Shown: positions 9,601 to 19,277, numbered from the stretch's first letter. The stretch is DNA of 64,000 nt from Hormoscilla sp. GM7CHS1pb (GCA_014323675.1 JACONN010000002.1:744001-808000); one strand, 5' to 3'. Translations and numbers: made by a program. The notes: a model not told the origin generated them from the sequence alone.

Positions 9601-9640
9601 CGGTATCCCGGGGATACCGCACCGTTCCGGAAAAATCGGA
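9601..9640. repeat. Dispersed repeat (R2) plus small palindrome inside hepT
   Basis: The core accgttccggaaaaatcgg (9621-9639) is repeated at 13554-13573 and 26666-26685 and, inverted, with slight change, at 26356-26374. Next to it lies the palindrome cggtatcccggggataccg (9601-9619). Together they sit where the HepT-like frame is lost. Confidence 0.8.
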
Positions 9641-9903
9641 CATTTGATTCAATAAGTTGACGTGGGAAAATTCTCCACCAGGTAAGTTCTTATCCAACCG
9701 CACTGCTATGCGCCTGAAGATGCTTTCAATTCCCGTGTAGAAATCATGCAGATAAGAAGCAAGACCGCGAAGTTCTAGCTGACTTGGAGGATCTGAGAGC
9801 CTCTCCATAAAATCGGTAGTGTTGTTGACTACTCTTGACAAGGTAATCAGTTCGTCTTCAACTAGACCTTTTAAGGCTAAAATCGGATCGTCAGGCATTT
9901 CTA

Positions 9904-9909
9904 CCTCCT
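9904..9909 (-). promoter_or_regulatory. Internal Shine-Dalgarno for the HepT part
   Basis: On the minus strand aggagg lies 5 nt before an in-frame ATG at 9898 that would start MPDDPILALKG. The site sits within the upstream coding frame. HepT could therefore be made separately as well as a fusion, and the site suggests the two were once separate genes. Confidence 0.65.
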
Positions 9910-10216
9910 GTAATATACGCGATCGCATCTCGGGATAGACATGCTCCAGGGGCACCAGATCCAAGTTCAACCCCGGAGGCAGCAGATCGCAGCAAGCGGA
10001 GTAGGCCCGAAAAAATTCTCCTGGCGGGAGTCCCTCTACGGCTATGTCAATATCGGAACGATCGTGCCAAGGGCCCTGTCCCGCTAAAGAACCAAATACG
10101 ATCGCCCGCTTCGCCCCAAATTCTACTTGCAGCAACCGGGTACAGGCTGCTGCTACGGTCAAAGCTTTGGCTTTTGATTGTACAGTTGCTTGCATAGTGG
10201 TTTCCTTCCCATAACC

Positions 10217-11094
10217 CTATAACAGAGTGCCTGCAATCATTCCTGCTAGTAAGATAAAGCCAATCCCCACATTCTGGCGGAAGATTTGACCGTAGAGGGA
10301 ACTAGGAATATCCTCCTGATGTAGCCCAAAACAATGCCTTGTCCAACCCCCGATCGCCACCCCTAGGGCTAGCCAAAAAGTCCAGTGCAGCTGCATCGCC
10401 AGGCCCAGCCATCCTAGGAGTATAGCTGTACCCGCGAAGAATATGGCAACGGCTTCAGTTGCCCGATCGCTAAAAAACAAGGCGCTAGAGTTCACCCCAA
10501 TGCGTCGATCGTCTTCCCGGTCTGCCATAGCGTAGACTGTATCAAAGCCCAAGGTCCAGAGGACAACTGCACCCCAGAGGATCCAAGTAGGTGATTCTAA
10601 GCGTTCGGCAGCTGCACTCCAGCTAATTAACACGGCAAACCCCAAGCAATTGATAGCACTAGCTGGGGAACTGGGAAGATGCGCTTAGCTGAAGGATAGA
10701 AAACGATGACTGGCACCGCTGCCACGCATAGCCCAAAACTCAAAGGATTCAGGCATAGTGCTAGTATTCCTGCACAGGCTAATGCTGCCAAGGCTACTAC
10801 TACACCGACCCTTACCGACAGCGTTCGGGATGCCAAGGGACGGGTGCGGGTGCGTTCCACTTGCGGGTCAATATCTCTGTCCCAGAGGTCATTGATCGCG
10901 CACCCAGCGCCACTTGTAGCTAAAGTCCCTAAGACAATCACAGCCACCAGCAGCACGGGTGGCCTTCCCCGCGCTGCTAAAAATACCGCCCACAGGGCAG
11001 GTATCATTAAAATCAGGCGTCCTGCTGGCTTGTCCCACCTCAACAGTCGGATGACAGTCTGCCAGGTCGGTTCTGGTTGTTGCTCGCTTAGCAT
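10217..11094 (-). pseudogene. ubiA: 4-hydroxybenzoate polyprenyltransferase (UbiA family), one-base frameshift
   Basis: This is the membrane prenyltransferase that attaches a polyprenyl tail to 4-hydroxybenzoate, in plastoquinone synthesis in cyanobacteria. The N-terminal frame (10627-11094) has RWDKPAGRLILMIPALWA and the prenyl-diphosphate-binding NDLWDRDIDPQVERTRTRPL. The C-terminal frame (10217-10645) has the second Asp-rich motif DTVYAMADREDD. The two overlap at IAWG / WGFAVLISW. Adding one G to the run of four (tggggtttgcc on the coding strand, about 10640) fuses them into about 290 residues. The enzyme is expected to be essential, so a sequencing error is the simplest explanation. The ATG at 11094 gives the usual start. 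Confidence 0.9.
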
Positions 11095-11119
11095 AAGCCT
11101 TCTTGATTTTGCCTAAACT

Positions 11120-11416
11120 TTACATTATTTCATAATCCACGGCAATGTTGTCTGTCAAGATGGGTAAGATCAGGTTTTGCTTGACTTCCTGGTGGGCTGG
11201 GTGGTCTTGGTAGCTCTTGAGGGCCTCCCGGGAAGCTAATCGCACTACTAAGCCATGTTGAAACCCTTGCCCCCTTTCTGAGAAATTCTCCCCGCAGGAG
11301 AGGTCGATAATCTCCGGGATTTTTGCTTTCAGCCGAAGAAGACCATCCATCACAGAGGCGATCGCTTCTGGGGATGCATCCGGCTGCCACTTGAATAAAA
11401 CAATATGTTCTATCAT
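11120..11416 (-). CDS. Dabb (stress-responsive alpha/beta barrel) protein
   Basis: A 98-residue protein starting MIEHIVLFKWQPDASPEAI and containing GLLRLKAKIPEI, FSERGQGFQHGLVVRLASREAL and YQDHPAHQEVKQNLILPIL, the full Dabb fold pattern including the conserved YxxHPxH. Members are small dimeric ferredoxin-like proteins of varied or unknown function. It lies 25 bp upstream of ubiA on the same strand and is probably co-transcribed with it. Confidence 0.9.
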   Translation of the reverse strand: MIEHIVLFKWQPDASPEAIASVMDGLLRLKAKIPEIIDLSCGENFSERGQGFQHGLVVRLASREALKSYQDHPAHQEVKQNLILPILTDNIAVDYEIM

Positions 11417-11742
11417 CTGATGATTGCTAATTGATAATTGCTAATTGTAACTTACCATTAATTATTAACTGTTACCAATTTTAAGAAGTGGTAGCGGGAA
11501 ACTTTCGATGCACAAGTATTTTTACTTGACATGCTTCCGATGTTTTTTAATATAGCGAGTTTGTGTTTGTTGAGATAAAATATCAAATACCTGAACAATA
11601 TCTAGCAGAAAAAGCTTTCGATGCCGTCGGGTTGTAGCGCTACTCGCCGTACCCCTTGTCGCGCATCGATGGCTGATAGGTAAATGCCAATTGCTATATT
11701 GTTGTTACTGGCTAGGAAATTGTCACTCTTCAATAGGTAGGT
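11417..11742. other. 326-bp divergent intergenic region
   Basis: This separates the divergent Dabb and ppx genes, so promoters for both should lie here. It contains a short tandem motif (tgataattgctaattg region, 11420-11450) and a palindromic piece near 11636-11665 (gcgctactcgccg...gcgcatcgatgg). I see no gene. Confidence 0.5.
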
Positions 11743-13386
11743 ATGCTTGATTCAATCTTAGAGAGTAAAGACCAGGTAGTCAGGCAGAATTCACAGCCGG
11801 TGGATTCAGAAATAGTGCTGGCGGCGATCGATGTCGGGACTAACTCGGTTCATATGGTGGTAGTGGAGATCCAACCGAAACTGCCAGCGTTTACGATTAT
11901 TGCCAGGGAAAAGGAAACGGTCAGACTGGGGGATAGAGAACCCAAGACGGGTAAGTTGAAACCGGAACCGATGTCCAGGGCGATCGCCGCCTTGAGACGG
12001 TTTCTGGAAATTGCCAAAAGCCTGAAGGTCCAACAGACGATCGCGGTAGCCACCAGTGCGGTGCGAGAGGCTCCCAATGGGCGCGACTTCCTGAAACAGG
12101 TAAAATCAGAGTTGGGGCTGTTCATCAACTTAATCTCCGGACCAGAGGAAGCCAGAAGAATCTATCTGGGTGTCTTGTCGGCGATGGAGTTCAACGGTAA
12201 ACCCCATATCATCATTGATATAGGCGGCGGTTCGACAGAATTAATCTTAGGAGATGGTCGGGACCCGCGCACCTTGAGCAGTACCAAAGTGGGTGCGGTA
12301 CGACTCACTGTTGAGTATATCATCACTGACCCCATCAGCGATCGGGAATTTTTCTATCTGCAAGCATACGTGCGGGGGAGGCTAGAACGTCCGGTTGAGG
12401 AATTACAGGCTCATTTACAGCCTGGGGAAGGACCTCGTTTAGTGGGAACTTCCGGTACGATCGAAACCCTGGGCACGATCTCTGCCTACAATCAGCTGGG
12501 CCTTGAGCCAAGTCCCCTCACTGGCTATGAACTGAGCTTCAAGCACCTGCGCGCATTAGTCGATCGCTTGCGTACTCTTTCCGACTCCGAACGGGCGAAA
12601 ATTCCGGGCATGTCCGAGAAGCGATCGGAAATTATCCTGGCGGGGGCGGTAATTTTACTCGAAGCCATGCGGCTGCTGGGTCTTGATTCTGTGACAATTT
12701 GCGAACGCAGTCTCCGAGAAGGGATTATTGTTGATTGGATGCTTGCCCACGGCTTAATTTCTGATAAGCTATGCTACCAGAGTGAGGTGCGTCAGCGCAG
12801 CGCGATCAAAGTTGCCCATAAATACCAGGTCCAGCTCGAATCTGCTGAGCGAAGTGCCGATTTTTCTCTGAGTCTATTTGACCAAATTCAGGGGATTTTA
12901 CACAGCTGGGGACCGGAAGAACGGGAACTGCTTTGGGCGGCGGCAATTTTGCACAATTGTGGCGTTTATATCAGTCATGCTGCCCATCACAAGCATTCTT
13001 ATTATCTGATCCGTAACGGGGAACTGCTGGGTTATACGGAAACTGAGGTAGAAGTAATTGCTAATTTAGCCCGGTATCACCGCAAGAGTCCGCCGAAGAA
13101 GAAGCACGAAAATTACAACAATTTAGCCAGTCACAAGCATCGGGAGATGGTGGCGCAATTAAGTCCCCTGCTGCGACTAGCTGTGGCCCTCGATCGGCGT
13201 CAAATTGGTGCGATTAAAGCAGTGCGGTGTGAATATAATTCAAAGAAAAAAGAATTGCGCCTGCACCTGCACCCTGCTTCTCCCGATGATAACTGTGAAT
13301 TAGAATTATGGAGCTTGAATGAGAAGAAGGCAGTTTTTGAAGCGGAATATGGGGTTAAGTTAGTGCCGATTTTGTCCCGGGGTTAA
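11743..13386 (+). CDS. ppx: Ppx/GppA exopolyphosphatase / guanosine pentaphosphatase
   Basis: A 547-residue protein that degrades polyphosphate and/or converts pppGpp to ppGpp. The N-terminal ASKHA ATPase-like fold shows AAIDVGTNSVHMVVVEI (about residue 28) and IDIGGGSTELILG (about 165). Catalytic-region motifs include SGPEEARRIYLGV and GTSGTIETLGTI. Residues after 330 form the helical HD-like domain, with AAILHNCGVYISHAAHHKHSYYLI. The start ATG at 11743 follows ataggtaggt, a modest Shine-Dalgarno. The gene is intact and monocistronic, divergent from the Dabb-ubiA pair, with about 330 bp of upstream DNA that contains no gene. Confidence 0.95.
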   Translation: MLDSILESKDQVVRQNSQPVDSEIVLAAIDVGTNSVHMVVVEIQPKLPAFTIIAREKETVRLGDREPKTGKLKPEPMSRAIAALRRFLEIAKSLKVQQTIAVATSAVREAPNGRDFLKQVKSELGLFINLISGPEEARRIYLGVLSAMEFNGKPHIIIDIGGGSTELILGDGRDPRTLSSTKVGAVRLTVEYIITDPISDREFFYLQAYVRGRLERPVEELQAHLQPGEGPRLVGTSGTIETLGTISAYNQLGLEPSPLTGYELSFKHLRALVDRLRTLSDSERAKIPGMSEKRSEIILAGAVILLEAMRLLGLDSVTICERSLREGIIVDWMLAHGLISDKLCYQSEVRQRSAIKVAHKYQVQLESAERSADFSLSLFDQIQGILHSWGPEERELLWAAAILHNCGVYISHAAHHKHSYYLIRNGELLGYTETEVEVIANLARYHRKSPPKKKHENYNNLASHKHREMVAQLSPLLRLAVALDRRQIGAIKAVRCEYNSKKKELRLHLHPASPDDNCELELWSLNEKKAVFEAEYGVKLVPILSRG

Positions 13387-13553
13387 TTATTTATAAACCA
13401 CGACACGCTGCGCTACCACCGGTGGGGCTACACCGGTTTTTCCGGACCGGTGCAAAGCAATGTCATTGGGATTTTTCGCGTGCGCAGCGTGGCAACCTTC
13501 GCAGGCGGGCTTAATTACATTCTGGAGATACAGCAGAGAGCAGAGATTGACGA

Positions 13554-13573
13554 ACCGTTCCGGAAAAATCGGA
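13554..13573. repeat. Copy of R2 repeat in the 13387-13730 intergenic region
   Basis: Same 20-bp core as at 9621-9640. The surrounding 344-bp intergenic stretch also contains an inverted caccggtttttccggaccgg-type sequence (about 13433-13454) and gcgtgcgcagcgtggc (about 13479-13494), a relative of R1. No gene is visible. Confidence 0.75.
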
Positions 13574-13730
13574 TGAAGTTTGCCATCTGTCCTCTGATTG
13601 CGTTATAATTATCTATCAGTTGGGTCCGTAACTCCGCCGGTGCAGATCCAGATCCAGGCTACTAGCCATGGTAAATAATTGCATCTCCTTCATCTTGAAG
13701 AAAGTACCTAAAATAATTGGAGCATGAACC

Positions 13731-13988
13731 ATGAAATTTATTTTTAAATCCGGGGTGAGGAGGACAACGAGAATAAACAGATCAAACAGGTACTATTCTG
13801 CTTTGATTAATGTGAATTACATAGAATCAATAACGGGATCATTTTTAAATGGGAATAAAACTTACACATTAAAGATGGTTTCTGGAGAATATTTTACAAT
13901 TGAAGACAGCGAGGATATCAAAGAGTTAGAAAGTTTACTGTTAGAATCTGGAATTACTTCCGAACAAATTGAAAAATTGAAAAATTGA
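13731..13988 (+). CDS. Hypothetical 85-residue protein
   Basis: An open frame from ATG 13731 with a weak ggagcat upstream. The sequence is basic at the N-terminus. It then has a beta-strand-like segment (NVNYIESITGSFLNGNKTYT, LKMVSGEYFTIED) and ends in an amphipathic helix (LESLLLESGITSEQIEKLKN). The middle faintly resembles a LytTR-type DNA-binding fold, but I do not assign a family. Codon use is AT-rich compared with neighbouring genes. It lies about 450 bp from the end of the restriction gene. Confidence 0.5.
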   Translation: MKFIFKSGVRRTTRINRSNRYYSALINVNYIESITGSFLNGNKTYTLKMVSGEYFTIEDSEDIKELESLLLESGITSEQIEKLKN

Positions 13989-14091
13989 AGATGCCATATA
14001 CCAGTTCGGTGAATCTTACGAAGGAGGAACTTGTGGAACTTTACGGCTACGGCCTTAGGAAAATTTAGTCGGAGGACCGTAAATTTCTCCA

Positions 14092-14306
14092 GGGTGGAGA
14101 GGAATCTGCTCGGGTTGATCGTCCTCCCAGCCCAGGGAAGAGAGGAATCTGCTCGGGTTGATCGTCCTCCCAGCCCAGGGAAGAGAGGAATTTGCTCGGG
14201 TTGATCATCAACCTAGCCTAGGAAGAGAGGAATCTGGTCAGGTTGATCGTCTTCCCACCCCTGGGAAGAGAGGAATCTGGTCAGGTTGATCGTCTTCCCA
14301 CACCTA
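14092..14306. repeat. Five tandem copies of a 43-bp repeat
   Basis: The start motif ggaat recurs at 14101, 14144, 14187, 14229 and 14272, spacing 43, 43, 42 and 43. Each unit reads roughly gaggaatctgctcgggttga followed by tcgtcctcccagcccaggga, with divergence in the last copies. There are no unique spacers, so it is not a CRISPR array. It lies downstream of the restriction gene and could be a minisatellite or a protein-binding array. Confidence 0.85.
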
Positions 14307-14432
14307 AATGTGGTCATTTGTGGCACAAGGATGGATCATCCCCCCAACCCCCCAACTTAGCCTTACCATTACTCACAGGGTATTGTGTAAGCATTCAGCC
14401 GATCGAGTTATCATGAGATGGCGGTGCAATAG

Positions 14433-15410
14433 TTATGTGTCCAATATATCATCACAAAAATGCCGAGCAAAGAAGAACAGCCACTCAAGCTGGCTGCGCT
14501 GGAGAATGCTGATATTAAACTCATCAGGGACTGTTCGCGTCGATATAATCCGATCCAGATCTGATATCGCATATTCATAGCCGACTGAGTCGCGATCGCC
14601 GGGACTCACACAGGCTCGAATCAGAGCAATGCAAAGCTCTATAAAGCAGTTGGAACCACCCAAATACTGCCACCAGTCAGTACCGATCCTGACAGCAACG
14701 TGGACTTCTACACCGTCCTTCACAAACTCACACTCCCATCGATTATCAGGTGGGAGTATCATTGCCCCTTCTGGAAGCTTGTCTTTTATGTTTCTAAGGA
14801 TGTGCCAGTCCTTCTTGTTAGATTGCTTTTCCGTCCCATACAGAACCCCATAGTTAAATTCAACTCTCTTGACTCCTGCTTCTGTAGCCCATTTCCCAAA
14901 GTTATCTAAGATAGCATCTGCAAAGTTTTTACTAATCTGGTCGTTAAGGCAGCGAGGTCCACTTTTGAGGGTTGCAAGTTTGAGAATATCACCTTCAATA
15001 CGTTTCCCATCTAATGCTGAATTTGTCGTGTGCATCTCGCTCAAAACAGCCTCCCAACCATAAATAGGTAGTGCCACAACCTCTACCATCCGACCAGCAG
15101 CAGTTTCCATTGAAGAAAACTGCTTTGCCGGGAGTATATCACGTTCAAGCTGACTAATGCGGCTGTAGCCTCGATGAAAGCAGTGAATCATCAAGACAAA
15201 AGGGCTTGTATTGAATTTATTAAATTTAGCGTCTTCAGCAGGGAGAGAAGCAACGTGATGCCTGATTCGATCGCGAAACTGATTTTCCATCGCCAGGACT
15301 CGCTTGGTTGACTCTGACCGAGAGTCAACCAGTTCTAAACCTGCTAAAAGACTTGACTTTGTGATTACCCTGCTATTTACCTGTGGTAATCCTGGGTGCG
15401 CTTTTGCCAT
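14433..15410 (-). CDS. Probable type II restriction endonuclease
   Basis: A 325-residue protein encoded 35 bp downstream of a C5 cytosine methyltransferase on the same strand, the usual arrangement of type II R-M genes. Residues 125-160 contain TTNSALDGKRIEGDILKLAT and LKSGPRCLND, a compact acidic/lysine region that could be the PD-(D/E)XK active site. Further on, GVLYGTEKQSNKKDWHIL and VEVHVAVRIGTDWWQYLGG resemble sequences of methyltransferase-linked endonucleases. The assignment rests mainly on context. Specificity cannot be read from the sequence. The frame is intact and ends at the edge of the tandem repeat region. Confidence 0.65.
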   Translation of the reverse strand: MAKAHPGLPQVNSRVITKSSLLAGLELVDSRSESTKRVLAMENQFRDRIRHHVASLPAEDAKFNKFNTSPFVLMIHCFHRGYSRISQLERDILPAKQFSSMETAAGRMVEVVALPIYGWEAVLSEMHTTNSALDGKRIEGDILKLATLKSGPRCLNDQISKNFADAILDNFGKWATEAGVKRVEFNYGVLYGTEKQSNKKDWHILRNIKDKLPEGAMILPPDNRWECEFVKDGVEVHVAVRIGTDWWQYLGGSNCFIELCIALIRACVSPGDRDSVGYEYAISDLDRIISTRTVPDEFNISILQRSQLEWLFFFARHFCDDILDT

Positions 15411-15445
15411 AAAAATCTCACATCATTTAGCAATGCTACATTTTT

Positions 15446-16825
15446 TTAGTCTATGATAGTTACTTTTCGCGTTGTTTTTGGTGCTCCGTAAGCTGCTTGA
15501 CTATTAGAATCGCGATTTTTCGGGCCGTCCGCAGACCGATCGGACCAAATATATGTCTTACCGGCTTTGAACCATTGTCTAGTTCTTACATGAGATTGAA
15601 CATATATGACGCGATAGTCCTGTTGCTCTTCTTTGTAAGGCTTCCAACCTCTTTGAGCAAGTCGATCTAGTTGTTCGGCTATAACTGTGCCTGCGACCTG
15701 ACTGAGTCTGGTGGGAACTGCATTACCAACTTGGGCATACTGTTGAGCAACAGAACCCGCTAATTCCCAATCATCAGGAAACTCCTGAATTCTAGCATAC
15801 TCTCGGACAGATAAAGCTCTCGTTTCCGTAGGATGGCAGAGTGAAGTGCTAGCATGGTTGGGCATGGTCACTAGAGTCGGACAGGGTAAATCAAATGTTA
15901 GCCGGCGCCACCAACCGGAACGTCCTCCTTTAGCATACCAGGCTTTCCCCATTGATTCTTTCTGGATTTCAACAGGTAAACTCCGCCAGTTTGACCCTTC
16001 TGGAACCAGGCTGAGGTAGTATTTTTTTCGAGGGCTAAAGTCCATTACAATTGGGTTATATTCTCTCAGGTCACCTATGGCGTCTCTTAAGGTCGCCCAA
16101 GGTTTTCTGTCAGACTCATTACCAAAAAGAGAGAGTTGCATTTCCTTTTCTTCCGATGGGCCGCGTGTTGGGTCGGGAAAGTCAACTACTGCGTTGTAGC
16201 GATTACCGATGAAGAGTGCTCTCTCCCGGAGCTGCGGCGCACCGTAGTTAACGGCATTGACTTCAAAACAGTCCATGTGGTAAGAAGCTCCGGGAATATT
16301 TTTTAAGTCACTAGCAAAAAGCTTAACTACAGAACCAGGCTCTTCGTCAGGTTCTAATGCTAAACCTCCCTTCTCTGGACGTTTGGCGATCGGGCGGTGG
16401 CGAAGGGCTGCGGAGAGCAGCCCGCGCACGTTCTCCATGAGAAAGAATTTGGGCTTGATAACTTCAACAAAGTTCAGGTATTGCCAAAGTAAAGTACCCC
16501 GTGGGTCTTGCACTGTTCGACGCTTTCCTGCTGTACTGAATGACTGACAGGGTGGCCCACCAACTATCAGGTCTAGTTCCTCGGGCTGAAGACCAATTGC
16601 ATCTAATACTTCTGACGGGCTAACAGCACAAATATCTCTCTCGAAGACTTTCATATTTCGATCTAGTTTGCCCGATTGCTGATTGCGACGAATCGTTTCT
16701 GTACAGGCATTATCTTTCTCAATACATGCTAAGATTCTAAACAGTCCTGTAGATTTCAGTCCGAGGTCGAGACCCATACCACCAGAAAATATGGATACAA
16801 CTGTATACTGGCTACTATCTGTCAT
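15446..16825 (-). CDS. DNA (cytosine-5) methyltransferase of an R-M system
   Basis: A 459-residue enzyme transferring methyl from SAM to C5 of cytosine in a specific target. The motifs are in canonical order: I, FSGGMGLDLGL (13-23); IV, GGPPCQSFS with catalytic Cys93; VI, ENVRG (131-135); VIII, GAPQLRERALFIG; IX, REYARIQEFPDDW; X, QVGNAVPTRLS. The variable region between VIII and IX is the target-recognition domain. About 65 residues after motif X are unusual and include a segment (around WSDRSADGPKNRDSN) that coincides with a dispersed repeat. It is followed by the putative endonuclease gene. Confidence 0.95.
   Translation of the reverse strand: MTDSSQYTVVSIFSGGMGLDLGLKSTGLFRILACIEKDNACTETIRRNQQSGKLDRNMKVFERDICAVSPSEVLDAIGLQPEELDLIVGGPPCQSFSTAGKRRTVQDPRGTLLWQYLNFVEVIKPKFFLMENVRGLLSAALRHRPIAKRPEKGGLALEPDEEPGSVVKLFASDLKNIPGASYHMDCFEVNAVNYGAPQLRERALFIGNRYNAVVDFPDPTRGPSEEKEMQLSLFGNESDRKPWATLRDAIGDLREYNPIVMDFSPRKKYYLSLVPEGSNWRSLPVEIQKESMGKAWYAKGGRSGWWRRLTFDLPCPTLVTMPNHASTSLCHPTETRALSVREYARIQEFPDDWELAGSVAQQYAQVGNAVPTRLSQVAGTVIAEQLDRLAQRGWKPYKEEQQDYRVIYVQSHVRTRQWFKAGKTYIWSDRSADGPKNRDSNSQAAYGAPKTTRKVTIID
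15507..15545. repeat. Dispersed repeat inside the methyltransferase C-terminus
   Basis: The segment gcgatttttcgggccgtccg (from 15511) and the following gcagaccgatcgg closely match 23476-23507 in phoX copy 1 (gatttttcggaccgtccgcg...gccgatcgg). Both copies lie in frame within coding sequence. Confidence 0.65.
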
Positions 16826-16960
16826 TTTGGCGATTATCTCAATTATCTAGTATTATACTAGGATACATCTTTTTAAGTAGGCAGAGGTAGTATTTTTGCG
16901 GGCAACTCTCCTGTTGCAGATGTGAGAAGATGGATTGATAGCTGTAAATGTTGTGGCAAT

Positions 16961-18887
16961 ATGAGAAAAGCGCAAGTAGCACCCTATGGTGCTTGGAAAT
17001 CTCCTATCTCCTCAGATCTGATTGTGGCAGGGGTTGTGGGACTGGCCTCACCTACCCTGGATGGGGAGGATGTCTATTGGATTGAAGGACGACCGGCTGA
17101 AGGGGGACGCTATGCGATCGTCCGCTACTCTCGTGATGGACAAGTCTCTGATGTGACGCCATCTCCTTTTAATGTCCGTACCCGCGTTCACGAGTATGGC
17201 GGCGGCGCCTATCTTGTCAGTGAGGGTGTGGTTTATTTCTCGAATTTCGCCGATCAGCGTCTTTACCGCCAGACTGTCGGCGAACAACCACAACCCCTAA
17301 CTCCAGATGCGCCCCTGCGTTATGCTGATACTGTCGTTGACAAGCTGCGAAATCGTCTGATCTGCGTCCAGGAAGACCACTCCGGAGAGGGGGAACCCGT
17401 TAATACGATCGCTAGCATTAATCTGGAAACTGGAGAGAGTAGGCTGCTGGTTGAGGGAAATGATTTTTACTCGTCGCCTCGCCTGAGTCCGGATGGTTCT
17501 CAGTTGTGCTGGTTAACCTGGAATCATCCCCATATGCCCTGGGATGGCACCCAATTATGGACTGCCCAGATCCAGGCAGATGGCAGTTTGGCAGCAGGAA
17601 CGCTGGTTGCTGGGGGTACTGATGAGTCGATATTTCAACCGGAATGGTCCCCCCAGGGCATTTTGCATTTTGTGTCCGATCGCAGTAATTGGTGGAATCT
17701 CTACCGCTACCAAGATGGTCTGGTGGAACCCTTATACGACAAGACGGCGGAGTTTGGACTTCCCCAGTGGGTGTTTGGCATGTCCACCTATGCTTTTGAT
17801 TCGGAAAGTCGGATTATCTGCAGTTACACTCAAGCGGGTCGCTGGTACTTGGCAAGTCTGGATACACAGCACTTGCAGCTAAAAGTAATTGAGACTCCCT
17901 ACACAAATATCTCTTCTCCTCAGGTAGCAGGGGGGAAAATGGTGTTCCTTGGGGGTTCGGCCACCCAACCGACTGCGATCGCCCGGCTAGATTTGTCTAG
18001 CAAGCATATTCAGGTATTGCGTCAGTCAACTCAGCTGGAAGTTGACAAGGGATATCTGTCGGTGCCACAAACAGTAGAGTTTCTGACGGAGAAGGGACTG
18101 ACTGCTTTTGGTTTCTTTTATCCGCCCCAAAATCAGGATTACACTGCACCTGCTGGGGAAAAACCTCCTCTGCTAGTTAAAAGTCACGGAGGACCGACAG
18201 CAGCTACCTCTAGTGCTTTTAGTTTGAAGATTCAATATTGGACGAGTCGCGGTTTTGGGGTGCTAGATGTTAATTATGGCGGTAGTAGTGGCTATGGCCG
18301 GGCCTATCGTCAGCGGCTACAGGGCCGCTGGGGTATCGTGGATGTGGATGATTGCGTGAATGGGGCGAAGTATCTGGCCCAGAAGGGTTTGGTGGATGGA
18401 AACAGGCTGGCGATCGCGGGTGGCAGTGCGGGGGGCTACACTACTCTAGCAGCCCTGACCTTCCGCGATACCTTTAAGGCGGGGGCGAGTCGCTACGGGG
18501 TTAGCGACCTAGAGGCGTTGGTCAGGGATACTCATAAGTTTGAGTCCCGCTATCTGGATGGGTTGATCGGTCCTTATCCAGAACGTCAGGATTTATATGA
18601 AGCCCGATCGCCCATTAACTTCATCGAGCGCCTATCCTGTCCGGTAATTTTCTTCCAAGGACTCGAAGATAAAGTTGTCCCACCCAACCAAGCGGAAATG
18701 ATGGTTGATGTCCTGAAAGCCAAGGGTTTACCTGTGGCCCTATGTTGCTTTTCCCGGGGAACAGCATGGTTTCCGCAAAGCTGAGAATATCAAGCGTTCT
18801 CTGGATGGGGAGTTTTACTTCTACTCGCGGGTTTTCGGTTTTACTCCTGCTGACGATCTCGAACCCGTTCCCATTGGGAACCTTTAA
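16961..18887 (+). pseudogene. S9 prolyl oligopeptidase-family peptidase, frameshift near the C-terminus
   Basis: An alpha/beta-hydrolase peptidase with an N-terminal beta-propeller (residues 1-380) and a C-terminal catalytic domain. The latter contains LLVKSHGGPTAATSS, the nucleophile elbow GGSAGGYTT (Ser near 488) and the acid region GLEDKVVPPNQAE. The frame from 16961 ends at 18784, just before the catalytic His. The expected end ([15 protein letters not shown]) continues in another frame to 18887. One extra C in gtggccctatg (about 18736) accounts for it. Restored length is about 641 aa. I prefer the ATG at 16961 (MRKAQVAPYGAWKSPI) to the 16922 start because family similarity starts there. 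The missing His makes the current frame inactive unless this is an error. Confidence 0.85.
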
Positions 18888-19277
18888 TCTCTAAATCTTG
18901 AAAATTGTGAATTGTGAATTGTGAATGGAAAATATGGATGAGGTGCAATAGTTCTCACCCTCCTTTGAAAGGGCGGGATAGATTACTTGCATGGAGATTA
19001 TCTCCTATTGTCCGCTTTACCAATTATCCTTGTTCCCTGGCTGCTCTCTGCTCTCCTGAAGTGTTTACTACAAACCGGTCAACAACAGCCCCATCTTGCA
19101 ACTAGCGATCGCCTACTGTCCCCCGACCCGATGGGATGCGATTCGCGCAGCGGAGGGGGCCCGTGCGCACGCTACGCGATTGGCAGGCAGCAGTCAGAAA
19201 CCGGGTTTCTTTTCTCAATGTTCGCTCTTCGACAAGCGATCGCAGAAACCCGGTTTCTCGGCAGTGGCGGCCATAAA
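18888..19277. other. 390-bp intergenic stretch with short repeats
   Basis: Contains a triple heptamer (ttgtgaa, 18904-18924) and two copies of the agaaaccgggtttct palindrome (19196-19213 and 19244-19258) between two convergent genes, where they could form terminator-like hairpins. An open frame crosses the area but ends inside repeats, so I do not call it a gene. Confidence 0.5.

Larger units (their letters stand above)
9390..10195 (-). pseudogene. Fused MntA-like nucleotidyltransferase and HepT-like protein, hepT part disrupted by a repeat
   Basis: Residues 1-95 form a minimal nucleotidyltransferase (VFGSLAGQGPWHDRSDIDIAVEGL, the G-S-x9-D-x-D pattern) as in MntA antitoxins, which adenylylate HepT toxins. 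From residue 100 the frame continues without a stop into a HepT-like helical domain (DPILALKGLVEDELITL, ASYLHDFYTGIESIFRRIA). At about 9640 the reading frame enters a dispersed repeat and terminates at 9545. The true HepT end lies in another frame, 9390-9590 (EGIRPAVIDEQLKLRLRDYL, NFRHFFRHAYGYELNWNEM). That end contains the R-x4-6-H-like region (RHFFRHAYGY) typical of HepT. The unit is therefore a fused pair whose toxin half is broken. The order antitoxin-toxin matches known MntA/HepT operons. Confidence 0.75.

Noticed and set aside
14092..14306. Possible CRISPR array
   Set aside because: The 43-bp units are directly adjacent without unique spacers, and no cas genes are nearby.
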